Counted from the stretch's first letter, positions 27,918 to 37,663 are shown. The stretch: DNA of 64,000 nucleotides from Candidatus Epulonipiscium fishelsonii (GCA_001983455.1 LJDB01000045.1:18723-82722), one strand, 5' to 3'. Translations and numbers: made by a program. Notes: generated by a model from the sequence alone, not told the origin.

Positions 27918-28490
27918 ATGGGACAAATAAAGATTATACAAACCAAAATAAAAGACTTAGTTATAATTGAGCCAAAAGTATTTGGAGATGAAAGAGGATA
28001 TTTTTTTGAGTCATATTCTGAACAAGATTTTAATAATTTAGGTTTAAACATGAAGTTTGTACAGGATAATGAAAGTAGATCATCAAAAGGTGTGCTACGT
28101 GGAATGCATTTTCAAAAAAAACATGCTCAAGGAAAACTGGTTAGAGTAGTGGAGGGAGAAGTCTTTGATGTTGCAATTGATTTAAGAGAAAACTCAGTAA
28201 CATTTGGCCAGTGGGAAGGTGTATTTTTATCATCTCAAAACAAAAAGCAGTTTTATGTTCCTTGTGGATTTGCACATGGATTTTTAGTAATATCAGATTT
28301 TGCAACCTTTCAATATAAATGTACAGACTATTATTCACCAGAATATGAAGCTGGCATTTTGTGGAATGATAAAAAAGTTGATATACAGTGGCCACTTGAT
28401 AAAGTTGAAAAAATAACTTTATCTCCAAAGGATGAAAATCAACAAACTTTCGAAGAATTTATGTTAAAATCAAATCCATTCAAATTATAA
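27918..28490 (+). CDS. rmlC: dTDP-4-dehydrorhamnose 3,5-epimerase
   Basis: RmlC epimerises C3 and C5 of dTDP-4-keto-6-deoxyglucose. The 190-residue cupin protein shows DERGYFFESY, VLRGMHFQ (catalytic His), GEVFDVAIDLR and VPCGFAHGFLV. AAAGGAA lies 9 bases before the ATG. It is the second gene of the rmlDC operon, which completes the dTDP-rhamnose pathway begun by rmlAB. Confidence 0.95.
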   Translation: MGQIKIIQTKIKDLVIIEPKVFGDERGYFFESYSEQDFNNLGLNMKFVQDNESRSSKGVLRGMHFQKKHAQGKLVRVVEGEVFDVAIDLRENSVTFGQWEGVFLSSQNKKQFYVPCGFAHGFLVISDFATFQYKCTDYYSPEYEAGILWNDKKVDIQWPLDKVEKITLSPKDENQQTFEEFMLKSNPFKL

Positions 28491-28501
28491 TTTTTATTAA
28501 T

Positions 28502-28523
28502 CGGGTGAATATTCTTCACCCCG
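28502..28523 (+). terminator. rmlC terminator
   Basis: GGGTGAA (28503-28509) pairs with TTCACCC (28515-28521) shortly after the stop codon. No clear T-run follows. Confidence 0.55.
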
Positions 28524-28662
28524 TATCATGGAACAATACACTATTAAAAATAGTCTAAATGTAGAATTTATCTAAAGTAAACAAACTGTAATAATATTTT
28601 TAACAAAATTAACCGAAATATTTTATAAAGATAGCAATATTAATAAGGAGTGATGGGAAAAT

Positions 28663-30432
28663 ATGAGGAAGTTTTTTGCATTAGGGATAGCATTAGCAAT
28701 TGGATTAACTTCTATGCCTGCTTCTGCTTCATATCTTGATGAGCAAACATATAAGGAAATTGAACAAGGATTACTATATGAAGATCAAGGAATTGTAATT
28801 GCAAATTATCCAGCATTTGGATACTTTATATATAGAGATAGTGAAGGAAATGAAATAACAGCAAAATATTACTCCAGTGAATTGAAAGTTGAAAAGCAAG
28901 ACATCTATGAGCTTGAAGATAGAATTGGATATATTGATGAATTGTTTCCAAGTTTTGAATTTGACCCCAGAGATAAGACAATTAGAGATATAGAAGTTGG
29001 AGATAATATTTATATAAGAACGGATAGATATGGATATGTTACATATATTAGTGCATACACGGATTATATACTAAGATACGGGAAAATAAAATCTTGGGAT
29101 TTTACTAGTGGGCAAACTGGGTATCTTACTTTAGAAGACGATAACGGACAAATTCATATATACGATGTACATATCGAAACACCCATAACAAAAGCAGGAA
29201 AATGGCATAGTCTAGGGCAACTTAAAGAGGGCCAATGGATTAGAGTATTGGTTTCACAAAAAGTTATGGGTGAAGGAATTGTTGAGGAAGTTGTACAAGA
29301 AATTGTTGTTGATCCAGACACCCGACTTATATCAGATATTTTTCGTGGGGAACTTTTACATATTAATGAATTTAATCAAACATTAAAACTAGCACATGCT
29401 CAAAGTTTAGGTCCTGCTGGTTGGGGCCCATACACAGATATTTTAGACCTTGCTTCAAATCCCACAGTTATAACATCATACTTAATAGGCAAACCTGTTT
29501 CTTGGGATTATATCTCAAGATATCTAACAAATGGTGACATGTATGTATATGCTGCTATCGAACAATTTATGGGTAAACAAAACGTTATAAAAATGAATTT
29601 TCAAAGTGAAAAACAAACAACGTTAGAACCAACAGAAATTATTGCAGCTGAACCTGGACAAATTAAACTGTTAACTGGAGAAGATTTAGTTATAGCAGAA
29701 GATGCTATTATTGTCAAAGACAATCGACTAATTGAGCCACAAAACCTAATGGTAGGAGATACCGTTCAGGCAGTAATTACAGGAAATGAAAAAGTTGCTA
29801 TGGCAAATATTTTACCAGACATATTTAATGGAGATATTCAAATATTTAGAGGCCGTATAAAAACAATAAATGATAGGGAAAATTTTGTGGTTGAAACATT
29901 CTCTTTGTTCAATTATCCAGAATGGTACTATCATCCTGAGCCAAGAACCTTTACAATTGACTATGCAACAAAATTCTATAATGAAGATGGATTTCTTGAA
30001 AATGGACTAGAAAGTTTTATAACTTATGGAATAGAAAATAATAAATTGGATGATGTATTTACAATTTTAGCAACTGGCGACAAAGCAATTGCTATATCAA
30101 CCATGCCTTATACCAAAGAAGTTGTTAAAGGCGAAATTTATAACGTTGAAGAAGGCACAATCTCTTTAAAAGATGTTTATACTTATGATTCTAAGCTAGA
30201 CAAATGGACTGAATATAGTAAAAGTAATTTTGGGATAACTGCAACTTTGGATGAAATGGGCTTCGTTATAAAAGAGGGCAAACACGTAACTTGGGAAGAT
30301 CTAGAGATTGGCGAAACAATCAATGTTTTAATGCAAGATAGTATCGATGAAATATTAGAAGAAGAGTTTAATGGGGAAGTTCCACAAGAAGATATACTAG
30401 ACGTAGCTGGATATCTTATAACTGTTGAATAG
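28663..30432 (+). CDS. Secreted protein with repeated small beta-domains, partner of the following SLH protein
   Basis: The protein has 589 residues. A clear signal peptide ends at PASAS (about residue 22). The mature part holds several modules of 70-90 residues with the pattern G-x-I-x-x-I/V ... strand ... G-D/E-x-V/I-x-V (for example LEVGDNIYIRTDR-like, QLKEGQWIRVLV, LMVGDTVQAVI, LEIGETINVLM), reminiscent of DUF5666-type small beta-barrels. No anchor is present. The SLH protein gene starts 11 bases downstream, so the two form one operon and the products may sit together on the cell surface. GGAGTGATGG precedes the ATG. The function is unknown. Confidence 0.65.
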   Translation: MRKFFALGIALAIGLTSMPASASYLDEQTYKEIEQGLLYEDQGIVIANYPAFGYFIYRDSEGNEITAKYYSSELKVEKQDIYELEDRIGYIDELFPSFEFDPRDKTIRDIEVGDNIYIRTDRYGYVTYISAYTDYILRYGKIKSWDFTSGQTGYLTLEDDNGQIHIYDVHIETPITKAGKWHSLGQLKEGQWIRVLVSQKVMGEGIVEEVVQEIVVDPDTRLISDIFRGELLHINEFNQTLKLAHAQSLGPAGWGPYTDILDLASNPTVITSYLIGKPVSWDYISRYLTNGDMYVYAAIEQFMGKQNVIKMNFQSEKQTTLEPTEIIAAEPGQIKLLTGEDLVIAEDAIIVKDNRLIEPQNLMVGDTVQAVITGNEKVAMANILPDIFNGDIQIFRGRIKTINDRENFVVETFSLFNYPEWYYHPEPRTFTIDYATKFYNEDGFLENGLESFITYGIENNKLDDVFTILATGDKAIAISTMPYTKEVVKGEIYNVEEGTISLKDVYTYDSKLDKWTEYSKSNFGITATLDEMGFVIKEGKHVTWEDLEIGETINVLMQDSIDEILEEEFNGEVPQEDILDVAGYLITVE

Positions 30433-30443
30433 GAGGATTAAAA

Positions 30444-31937
30444 ATGAAAAAGTTAGCAGCAATATTATTAGCCTTAATTACATTTACTCCAAATGTTGCA
30501 TATGGTGCACAAGGAGACATAGGTTATTTTGGAGGAACTTCTCCAGGATATAAATTAAAATCAGTTGCAGAAGCAGCTAATCCGAACGCAAAACCTGTAA
30601 CAAAATATACTTTGCCATATAAAGAAAATATATATTTAAGTGGAAAAGCAGTTTCTGTTGAAGGAACAATAGAATTAAAACCTGTAGAAATTGATTTTAC
30701 AGAAAATCCAATTGGAAGTTATAAGGAGTCATACATAATAACAGCTGAAAGTGACGATGGGACTAGTCAAATAGCAAGAACTGTAGACTTTAACACAAAT
30801 TATATTTATGATGCAGGGACTCAACAATTAACTAAGAGTTCTGAAATTACAGGATGGACAGAAACCGTTGTTGTAGAAGGAATTACATATACTTTGGATC
30901 AAGAGTTGTCTAGCTTTTCTAAAAGTTTACTAGAAGATAGAGCACCTGGAGTAAATTATTATAGTGGAGATATATATTATAACGCAGTTTACACTGATGG
31001 TGCAGGCGGAGATAATAACGTTACTATGCAAGTCGATGCAAGAGTTTATGGATATGACCAGGCATTTGCAGCTTCTGAAGTACAAAGACGTAATATAAGT
31101 ATCGATACGGGAACAAATCAATATTACATAGAGGAAACACCCACATATACTACCTATAGAGATATGTTATATTCATCAAATGAACCACAAGCCATCAGTC
31201 TAGCTGGAAACTACAAGGAAATTGCTAGAGGTAGTGGTATTATACAATATAATGTTTTGCTTGGAAATGATGAGTTACAACCCGAAGATGCTGTTGGTAC
31301 TATTATAATTGAAGATTCTCCAAGACTAGAACAGTTGCCAATTCCTTATTTAAGCCAATTAATGGGCCATCCAGCAAAATCAGATATTGAAAGAATGTAT
31401 AGTATGAAAGTTTTTGATGTAAATCCCAGAGGATTTTCTGCAAATCAACCAGTTACACGTGGGGAATATATTGAGATGCTTGTAAAGGCGTTGCAAATTC
31501 CAATACCTGCTACAGATGACAAGAAAAATCCGTTGCCAGAAGGTTTATTCAGCGATATAAGTATAGAGCACTCACTATATCCCTATGCTGTAGCCGCTTA
31601 TAATGTGGGATTAATCCAAGGTGGGTCAGTAAATCCATATGAATACTTGAATAGAGAGCAGATGTATGTATTTAACATAAGAGCATTGGGGCTAGAAAGA
31701 CTAGGATTGGGGGCAGATTCAAATTATACTCCATTTCTAGATGATAGCAAGATAGCTGATTATGCAAAAAATAGTATTTATGCTGCTAATAAACTTGGTA
31801 TTATTCCTTTTGATGGCGGATATATATTTCCAGATAAATATGTAAGCTATGCAGATTGTGCCGCATTTTTAAATTCTTATTTTGACTATTTAAGATACGA
31901 CTTACAAAAAGATTACAACCAATATATGCTGTTTTAA
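30444..31937 (+). CDS. Secreted S-layer homology (SLH) domain protein
   Basis: The protein has 497 residues. A signal peptide (cleavage near AYGAQG, residue 21) is followed by an unrecognised beta-rich region (about 30-290), then C-terminal SLH repeats (about 300-480) with the usual pattern: MYSMKVFDVNPRGFSANQPVTRGEYIEML, FSDISIEHSLYPYAVAAYNVGLIQGG and YPFLDDSKIADY-like repeats. SLH domains bind pyruvylated secondary wall polymers, so the product should be cell-surface anchored. AGGAGG precedes the ATG. It is the second gene of an operon with the secreted protein at 28663. Confidence 0.85.
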   Translation: MKKLAAILLALITFTPNVAYGAQGDIGYFGGTSPGYKLKSVAEAANPNAKPVTKYTLPYKENIYLSGKAVSVEGTIELKPVEIDFTENPIGSYKESYIITAESDDGTSQIARTVDFNTNYIYDAGTQQLTKSSEITGWTETVVVEGITYTLDQELSSFSKSLLEDRAPGVNYYSGDIYYNAVYTDGAGGDNNVTMQVDARVYGYDQAFAASEVQRRNISIDTGTNQYYIEETPTYTTYRDMLYSSNEPQAISLAGNYKEIARGSGIIQYNVLLGNDELQPEDAVGTIIIEDSPRLEQLPIPYLSQLMGHPAKSDIERMYSMKVFDVNPRGFSANQPVTRGEYIEMLVKALQIPIPATDDKKNPLPEGLFSDISIEHSLYPYAVAAYNVGLIQGGSVNPYEYLNREQMYVFNIRALGLERLGLGADSNYTPFLDDSKIADYAKNSIYAANKLGIIPFDGGYIFPDKYVSYADCAAFLNSYFDYLRYDLQKDYNQYMLF

Positions 31938-31980
31938 TATTATCCCCAGTAAAAGGTAGAGGTAGGGGTAAATAATGTTT

Positions 31981-32018
31981 GTCTATACCTTTATAATGAA
32001 GTAGCAGAAGTCATAGAC
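31981..32018. repeat. Short palindromic element, copy A
   Basis: GTCTAT (31981-31986) and ATAGAC (32013-32018) enclose a core beginning TACCTTTATAATGAAG. The 26-base core matches copy B near 32846 at 22 positions. The element precedes nfsB. Confidence 0.5.
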
Positions 32019-32135
32019 ATTTTTGTCCGTACGGATAAATATATCCATAATTGTTAAATTCAAAATTAAAAATTATAATAAGATTATCAGTTAAATATAC
32101 TACTGATAGACAAAATATAAAATTTGGAGGCTATT

Positions 32136-32789
32136 ATGGATATTTTAAATGTATTAAAAACTCGTTACAGTACAAAGGAATTTGACAACACTAAGACATT
32201 GACAGAGAAACAAGTTTCAGAAATTGAAGATTTATTGCAACTTTCCCCATCTTCTACTAATATTCAACCTTGGCATTTTGTGATAGCAACTACTAATGAA
32301 GGTAAAAAAAGAATTACAAAAGCGACACAAGGATTTTTCTCATTCAATAAGTCCAAAGTCTTAGATGCAAGTGCAGTTATAATTTTTGCTTCACAAACTG
32401 ATTTGACAGAAGGACATCTGCAAAAGGTTTTGGAAAAAGAAGATAAAGATGGCAGGTTTTCACAAAAAAAATTTAAAGAACAAAACCATGGAGCAAGAAG
32501 TATTTTTGCTAATATGCATAAATTTGATTATAAAGATTTTCAACATTGGGCAGATAAACAAGTATATTTAAATCTTGGAAACTTTTTACTTGGAGTTGCT
32601 GCTTTAGGTCTAGATGCAATCCCTATGGAAGGTCTTGATTTAAAAATTTTAGATGAGGAATTTGGTCTTCGTGAAAAAGGTTTTACATCGTCTATAGTTG
32701 TTGCAATAGGATATCATAAAGATAGTGATTTCAATAAAGATTTACCAAAATCTAGGCTCTCTAAAAGTGAAATCATTGACAGAGTATAA
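32136..32789 (+). CDS. nfsB: Oxygen-insensitive NAD(P)H nitroreductase, NfsB-like
   Basis: The FMN-dependent enzyme has 217 residues, the same length as E. coli NfsB. It carries the family strings LKTRYSTKEFD, LSPSSTNIQPWHF, LDASAVIIFASQTD, QVYLNLGNFLLGVAALGLDAIPMEG and DLPKSRL. It reduces nitroaromatics, quinones or flavins with NAD(P)H in the cytoplasm. The start ATG 32136 has TGGAGG upstream; a TTG at 32124 overlaps it. The gene is monocistronic and flanked by two related palindromic elements. Such enzymes activate nitro-drugs such as metronidazole; that is family knowledge only. Confidence 0.9.
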   Translation: MDILNVLKTRYSTKEFDNTKTLTEKQVSEIEDLLQLSPSSTNIQPWHFVIATTNEGKKRITKATQGFFSFNKSKVLDASAVIIFASQTDLTEGHLQKVLEKEDKDGRFSQKKFKEQNHGARSIFANMHKFDYKDFQHWADKQVYLNLGNFLLGVAALGLDAIPMEGLDLKILDEEFGLREKGFTSSIVVAIGYHKDSDFNKDLPKSRLSKSEIIDRV

Positions 32790-32830
32790 TTACTGTACAC
32801 TCATTAGTTGTAGTAACACTCAAAAAGTAG

Positions 32831-32887
32831 TCCTAATATAATCCCTACCTTTACAATGAAGCAGAATAAGTGATGCTATAATTAGGA
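32831..32887. repeat. Short palindromic element, copy B
   Basis: TCCTAAT (32831-32837) and ATTAGGA (32881-32887) enclose a core TACCTTTACAATGAAG that is related to copy A at 31981. Confidence 0.5.
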
Positions 32888-32958
32888 AATAACCCAGTAT
32901 AAAAAAAATAGATATGTTAATACTAACAACTAAATTTACAAAATATTGAGGTGTTATA

Positions 32959-35046
32959 ATGAAATTATTTTCCAAACTAGTTGTTAGTGTATTAACATGC
33001 AATTTTATTTTTGTTCCAACTTTTGGAGCTCCTCTACAAAATTCTGTATCAACTAAAGCAGCACAATATGCAGACTTTCTAATTAATAACAGAGGTGTTC
33101 GTAGTGTTCAATATGCACTTATGAAAGACGGCAAATTTATAGTTTCAGGGAGCAGGGGCATTAACAGCATAGAAAACGACCTCTTAGTTAATACAGAAAA
33201 TATGTATGCAATAGGTTCAATAAGCAAAATGTTTACAACTGCTATGATAATGAATTTGTTAGAAGAAGGAAAATTTGAATTAGATGATCCTGTTTATAAA
33301 TATATTCCAGATTTTGCAATGGAAGATGACCGATATAAAGATATTACTATAAGAATGTTGCTAAATCATTCAGCAGGATTTATGGACGGAAATATTCAAG
33401 ATTCATTTTTAGTCGAAAATAACGACAGTAGATACCATGATAATTTATTAAAAAATTTAAAAACAGAACGATTAAATTCAGCTCCAGGAGAATTATCAGT
33501 ATATTCCAACACAGGGTTTATGCTTTCTGAAATATTAATAGAAAGAGTAAGTGGGTTGCCATATACAGAATATCTTTATAAATATATAAGTCAGCCTTTA
33601 TCATTGGATAATACAAAAACTCCAGAAGATAATTTTAATATGGCACAAGTTGTAAGGTCAAATGTACCATATCTGCCAATACAAGAATTTTATGAAGGTG
33701 ACCAGATTATAGACTTTCCAATAGAAATTCCTACTTGTATTGGAACAGCTGGAATATTTTCAACAGCAGAAGATTTATGTAAATTTTCTGAAATATTTTT
33801 AGATGAAGGTATACTAGAGCAAAACTCTATTGACTTAACTACATCTCCAGAATATCTAAGAGGAATATGGCCTGATAATGGAAAAAATATGATTGAATAT
33901 GGATTAGGGTGGGATGCAATTGCATTAGAACCATTTAATAAAGCTGGTATTACAGCATTATTTAAAGGGGGAGATATAAGTTTAACTCACTCAGCTTTAA
34001 TTGTAATTCCAGAGTATGATATGTCCGTTGTGGTCCTTAGCACGGGAGGCTCTAGTACGCTTGATATGTTTATGGGAGCTCAAATGCTTATTGATGAACT
34101 AGTAAAAGAAGGTAAAATGCAACCTCCAACGTTTACTGCAGTGCCCTCATTGATTGCTCCAGTAAAAATTCCTAGTAATTATTCTAAATATAACGGTATC
34201 TATTCTAATCTTATGCAGGCAATAAAAATAGATATAAAAGGAGATAGAATAGAATTAAGTATGCCTGATAATCCAAACTTTGCTACACAAACGTTTTTAT
34301 ACCAAGACAATGGTATATTTAAAGATGAAAAGACTGGTACATTAATTTTACAGTTTGTTGATGAAGATAATGGACATACTTATATAAATTTTAAAAGTAA
34401 AATGAGAGGTCTTGAGCCTTTTAAATTTGAAATACTATCTAATCTATATCAATATCAGCAAATACCGCCCAATCCAGTATCCAACGAAGTAAAAACAGCA
34501 TGGCAAAAAAGACTGGGCAAAATGTATTATCCAGTGACTTTACATTATAACGTAATAACAAATACCCAAGGTTTGCCCTCTATAGGACTACCAGATTCTA
34601 TTTCACCCGATGGCTATATATTTAATTTAAAAGTAAAAGATGAAAATACCTTAGAAAATATAATTCAAATACCTGTAGTAGGACGAAGTTCAGCAGATAT
34701 GGAGTTTTATGACGAAAATGGTACCGAATATCTTAAATCCAATCAAATTATTTACGTTGAGGAAAAAGGCATCAATGATTTATTAGATGGAACTTATGTA
34801 ATAGACCAAGACGGGTATGCTAAATATTTTAAAGCTTCTAACAATGATACAAATGTACAGATAAATATAAATGGCAATGGTTCTTATACAATATATAACC
34901 CAGACCAAATTTGTATATATAGTTCTGTTTTAGACCCAGACGGAACCGTTAAGTTAACTCCAGGGTCACTTATTCTTATCTCTGGTGAACCAGGAACAAC
35001 ATTTGATATAACTAAAAATGTAACTGATGTTTCTTATAAAAATTAA
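32959..35046 (+). CDS. Large secreted serine hydrolase (beta-lactamase class C/PBP-like), copy 2
   Basis: The protein has 695 residues and the same domain order as the protein at 13726: signal peptide (1-23), class C-type domain with SISK at residues 87-90 and YSN at 182-184, then the two C-terminal domains (WQKRLGKMYYPV; ending ILISGEPGTTFDITKN). The two proteins can be aligned from end to end with frequent identities (for example MYxIGSxSKMFT and LINHSxGFM-like), so they arose by gene duplication. The catalytic Ser, Lys and Tyr are intact in both. Substrate and role (cell-wall peptidase or esterase) are unknown. A TGAGG Shine-Dalgarno sequence precedes the ATG. The gene is monocistronic. 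Confidence 0.8.
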   Translation: MKLFSKLVVSVLTCNFIFVPTFGAPLQNSVSTKAAQYADFLINNRGVRSVQYALMKDGKFIVSGSRGINSIENDLLVNTENMYAIGSISKMFTTAMIMNLLEEGKFELDDPVYKYIPDFAMEDDRYKDITIRMLLNHSAGFMDGNIQDSFLVENNDSRYHDNLLKNLKTERLNSAPGELSVYSNTGFMLSEILIERVSGLPYTEYLYKYISQPLSLDNTKTPEDNFNMAQVVRSNVPYLPIQEFYEGDQIIDFPIEIPTCIGTAGIFSTAEDLCKFSEIFLDEGILEQNSIDLTTSPEYLRGIWPDNGKNMIEYGLGWDAIALEPFNKAGITALFKGGDISLTHSALIVIPEYDMSVVVLSTGGSSTLDMFMGAQMLIDELVKEGKMQPPTFTAVPSLIAPVKIPSNYSKYNGIYSNLMQAIKIDIKGDRIELSMPDNPNFATQTFLYQDNGIFKDEKTGTLILQFVDEDNGHTYINFKSKMRGLEPFKFEILSNLYQYQQIPPNPVSNEVKTAWQKRLGKMYYPVTLHYNVITNTQGLPSIGLPDSISPDGYIFNLKVKDENTLENIIQIPVVGRSSADMEFYDENGTEYLKSNQIIYVEEKGINDLLDGTYVIDQDGYAKYFKASNNDTNVQININGNGSYTIYNPDQICIYSSVLDPDGTVKLTPGSLILISGEPGTTFDITKNVTDVSYKN

Positions 35047-35072
35047 GGCCAATACTTTGATGGTAGTCATCA

Positions 35073-35104
35073 AATGTAGGCGAACCTGTATTTTCGCCTA
35101 CATT
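35073..35104. terminator. Bidirectional terminator
   Basis: AATGTAGGCGAA (35073-35084) pairs perfectly with TTCGCCTACATT (35093-35104) between the convergent hydrolase and GntR genes. A smaller hairpin TTTGATG/CATCAAA precedes it. Confidence 0.8.
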
Positions 35105-35112
35105 ATTATTCT

Positions 35113-35793
35113 CTATATTGTATTTAATTGAAATTGTTTTTCTTTTTTCTTAACATATTCTAAAATTGAATTCCGTTGAGTTTCAATATGTTTACCGCTT
35201 AGTTGTGATGCAAGTTCTTTCTGATTTAGTTTCAATGCTTTAAGTATGCTTCTATGTTCAAGTAATATTTGAGCTCCATCAGTAACATTTTTTAAGTAAG
35301 TAATTCTATACCTAAGAACTTGTTCACGAATATTGTTAAACATATGAATTAGTTTTTCATTTTGTGTTGATGCAAATATACAGTCATGAAATTCAATGTC
35401 TTTTTGTATCATCAAAGATATATCTTTATCTTGCAATGCATATTCATACTCCGCTATAGCTAATTCTAATTTCAAAAAGTCTCCTTGTTTCATTCTCTCA
35501 CATGCAAGATTTGCAGCTAGTGCTTCCAATGCTCCACGAACTTCCAATATCTCTGCTATTTCTTTTTGTGTAAATGCTGCTACTTGTGCTCCTTTTCTTG
35601 GAGTTATTACAATTAGTCCTTCAATCTCTAGCTTTCGTATTGCTTCTCGAATAGGCGTTCGACTAACTCCTAATTTTTCAGCCAATTGAGTTTCCATTAA
35701 TCTTTCTCCAGGTTGTAATTCCCCTTCCAAAATGGCTTTTCTTATCGTCTGAAACACAATGTTTCGTAGGGGTTGATACTCTGTTATTTCCAT
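35113..35793 (-). CDS. GntR family transcriptional regulator, FadR/FCD type
   Basis: The protein has 226 residues. An N-terminal winged helix (about 8-72) shows AILEGELQPGERLMETQLAEKLGVSRTPIREAIRKLEIEG-type sequence (in pieces: GELQPGERLMETQLAE, VSRTPIREAIRKL). A C-terminal FCD ligand domain follows, with metal-binding-type residues in DIEFHDCIF and LLEHRSILKAL. It lies 28 bases downstream of ispE on the same strand and is probably co-transcribed, an arrangement known from other clostridia. The effector is unknown. AAGGAGG lies 13 bases before the ATG. Confidence 0.88.
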   Translation of the reverse strand: MEITEYQPLRNIVFQTIRKAILEGELQPGERLMETQLAEKLGVSRTPIREAIRKLEIEGLIVITPRKGAQVAAFTQKEIAEILEVRGALEALAANLACERMKQGDFLKLELAIAEYEYALQDKDISLMIQKDIEFHDCIFASTQNEKLIHMFNNIREQVLRYRITYLKNVTDGAQILLEHRSILKALKLNQKELASQLSGKHIETQRNSILEYVKKKEKQFQLNTI

Positions 35794-35821
35794 ACTTTTT
35801 ATTTTTCCTCCTTAAAATTGA

Positions 35822-36709
35822 CTAAGCTCTTGCTCTTATAGCCTCTGGATAATATGTACTCGTTACATATACCTCTTTAAGGCCATATATCTCTTTAAAA
35901 TAATTTGCTGCTTTTATTACATCATTATTATTTTTATATACTCCAAATACAGTGGGGCCGCTTCCACTCATCATGCTTGCGATTGCTCCCTGATTTAACA
36001 TTTCTTTTTTAATTTTTTCAATTTCTGGATACATTGCAATTGTCACTTCTTGAAGAACATTTTCCATATTACTAAATATGAATTTTATGTCTTTACATTT
36101 AATTGCATTTATTAACTCATCTGTTTTTGGGTGTACTTTTATACTTGATATACAGAGTGCTTGATATACTGTTGCAGTTGATACACTTATATTTGGTTTT
36201 GCCAATAAAATATATGTGTATGGTATTGAAGGTAGTGGCGTTAAGACTTCTCCAATTCCTTCTGCAAGAACCGTCCCTCTCAATATACAAAAAGGCACAT
36301 CTGCTCCCAATTTTACCCCTATTTCCATAAGTTTTCTTTTGCTAAATCCTGTTCTAAATATTTTATTCAAACCTACTAAAACAGCTGCTGCATCTGTACT
36401 TCCTCCTGCTAACCCTGCCGAAATAGGAATTCTTTTAAAGATATCAATGTAAACTCCATACTTAAGGTTGGCTTCTTCCAAAAAAACTTGAACCGCTTGA
36501 TAAGCAATATTTTTATCGTCAATTGGTAACCAAGGAATATTTGTATTTATTTGTATTTTTGGACTTTTTGTTTTCTTAATATAAATGGTATCATATAAAT
36601 TTATAGTCTGCATTATCATCCTCAAATCATGGTACCCATTTTCACGTTTTCCAATTACATCTAAACTAATATTAATCTTGGCCTTCGCTCTTAGTGTTAT
36701 CGTCTCCAT
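35822..36709 (-). CDS. ispE: 4-diphosphocytidyl-2-C-methyl-D-erythritol kinase
   Basis: IspE phosphorylates CDP-methylerythritol in the non-mevalonate isoprenoid pathway. The protein has 295 residues of the GHMP kinase fold: KAKINISLDVIGKRENGYHDLRM-type N-terminus (in part KAKINISLDVIGKRENGYHD), the ATP loop PISAGLAGGSTDAAA, DVPFCILRGTVLAEGIGE and the third motif MMSGSGPTVFG. AAAAGGAG precedes the ATG. It is the first gene of an operon with the GntR regulator. Confidence 0.95.
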   Translation of the reverse strand: METITLRAKAKINISLDVIGKRENGYHDLRMIMQTINLYDTIYIKKTKSPKIQINTNIPWLPIDDKNIAYQAVQVFLEEANLKYGVYIDIFKRIPISAGLAGGSTDAAAVLVGLNKIFRTGFSKRKLMEIGVKLGADVPFCILRGTVLAEGIGEVLTPLPSIPYTYILLAKPNISVSTATVYQALCISSIKVHPKTDELINAIKCKDIKFIFSNMENVLQEVTIAMYPEIEKIKKEMLNQGAIASMMSGSGPTVFGVYKNNNDVIKAANYFKEIYGLKEVYVTSTYYPEAIRARA

Positions 36710-36906
36710 TTCTTCTCCTTTTCTTATTCTCTTTTTTATATTATAAGTTACATGTAATTTAATTACAAGAATTTATAACTTTTTAGAAATTTAATGCTTA
36801 AAAGATTGATTTTTGAGTAATATTCCTTAAAAACTACTATTAACATTTTAATTCCTAGTTTTATAACGCTGTTGATTTATTAAGTTTTTAATGCTCCCTT
36901 CTAGTT

Positions 36907-37563
36907 TCACTTTGGATCAAGGTATTTTAAGATCATTTTTTCATTATTAGAAATATCTTCAGCTAGTTTATATTCAATTTGATCACTTTCTTCAGCGTTT
37001 ATATAACCACTTAGTTTAGTTATTATATCATTCAAATCTTTTGCAAGCTTTCCTCTATAAACGGTTAAATTTATATTGTCATTTTCATTGGATTTTACAT
37101 TTATATAATCATATATAAAATACTTCCTTTTATCTATATTATAATAAATTGCTAAAAAATATTCGGTTATATCTTCATCATTATAAATATACTTAAAATC
37201 AGACTTTAATTTATTTGCTGAAAACTTTTGAACTGGTCTTATATCTGAAATAGAATATATTAATGTTCCGTTAAATTTAATTGTAAGAGAAGGTTTTACT
37301 TTTTTCTTAAAAATATTAAATTCATTTAAGAAAAATTGCAACATTCCATTGCTATTAGGAATTTTTACTCCATTTATATTGTTCACCTTCATATTTTGAT
37401 TTGGTAACAACTGAAGCAAGTAGGCCAACACCTCAGCCGAATTCATATTTTTTGCCATTCCCAATTGCTTAAACTTTTCTACAGTCTCATATGGACATTC
37501 TATTGTAAGATGTGCTGTTTTAGGTTTCTCTTTAAATTCATTAATTATTGTTTTACCTGACAT
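36907..37563 (-). CDS. Hypothetical protein
   Basis: The protein has 218 residues. I do not recognise a family. The N-terminal 50 residues (TAHLTIECPYETVEKFKQLG, then SAEVLAYLLQLL) look like a short alpha/beta or ribbon-helix-type segment. The rest is rich in Asn, Lys, Tyr and Ile (YIYNDEDITEYFLAIYYNIDKRKY). No signal peptide or membrane segment is present. The start ATG 37563 follows AAGGAG by 8 bases; a GTG three codons earlier overlaps that site. The gene stands alone, behind the terminator of the SipL-like gene. Bases 36710-36906 are AT-rich and hold no feature that I can identify. Confidence 0.55.
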   Translation of the reverse strand: MSGKTIINEFKEKPKTAHLTIECPYETVEKFKQLGMAKNMNSAEVLAYLLQLLPNQNMKVNNINGVKIPNSNGMLQFFLNEFNIFKKKVKPSLTIKFNGTLIYSISDIRPVQKFSANKLKSDFKYIYNDEDITEYFLAIYYNIDKRKYFIYDYINVKSNENDNINLTVYRGKLAKDLNDIITKLSGYINAEESDQIEYKLAEDISNNEKMILKYLDPK

Positions 37564-37663
37564 ATTACTCACTCCTTATTTTATTACATTGTGCTAATTA
37601 AACATTTTTTTCTTTTACTTACTTCCTTCTTGAGAATTATATTTATGACCAAAGATAAATTAA

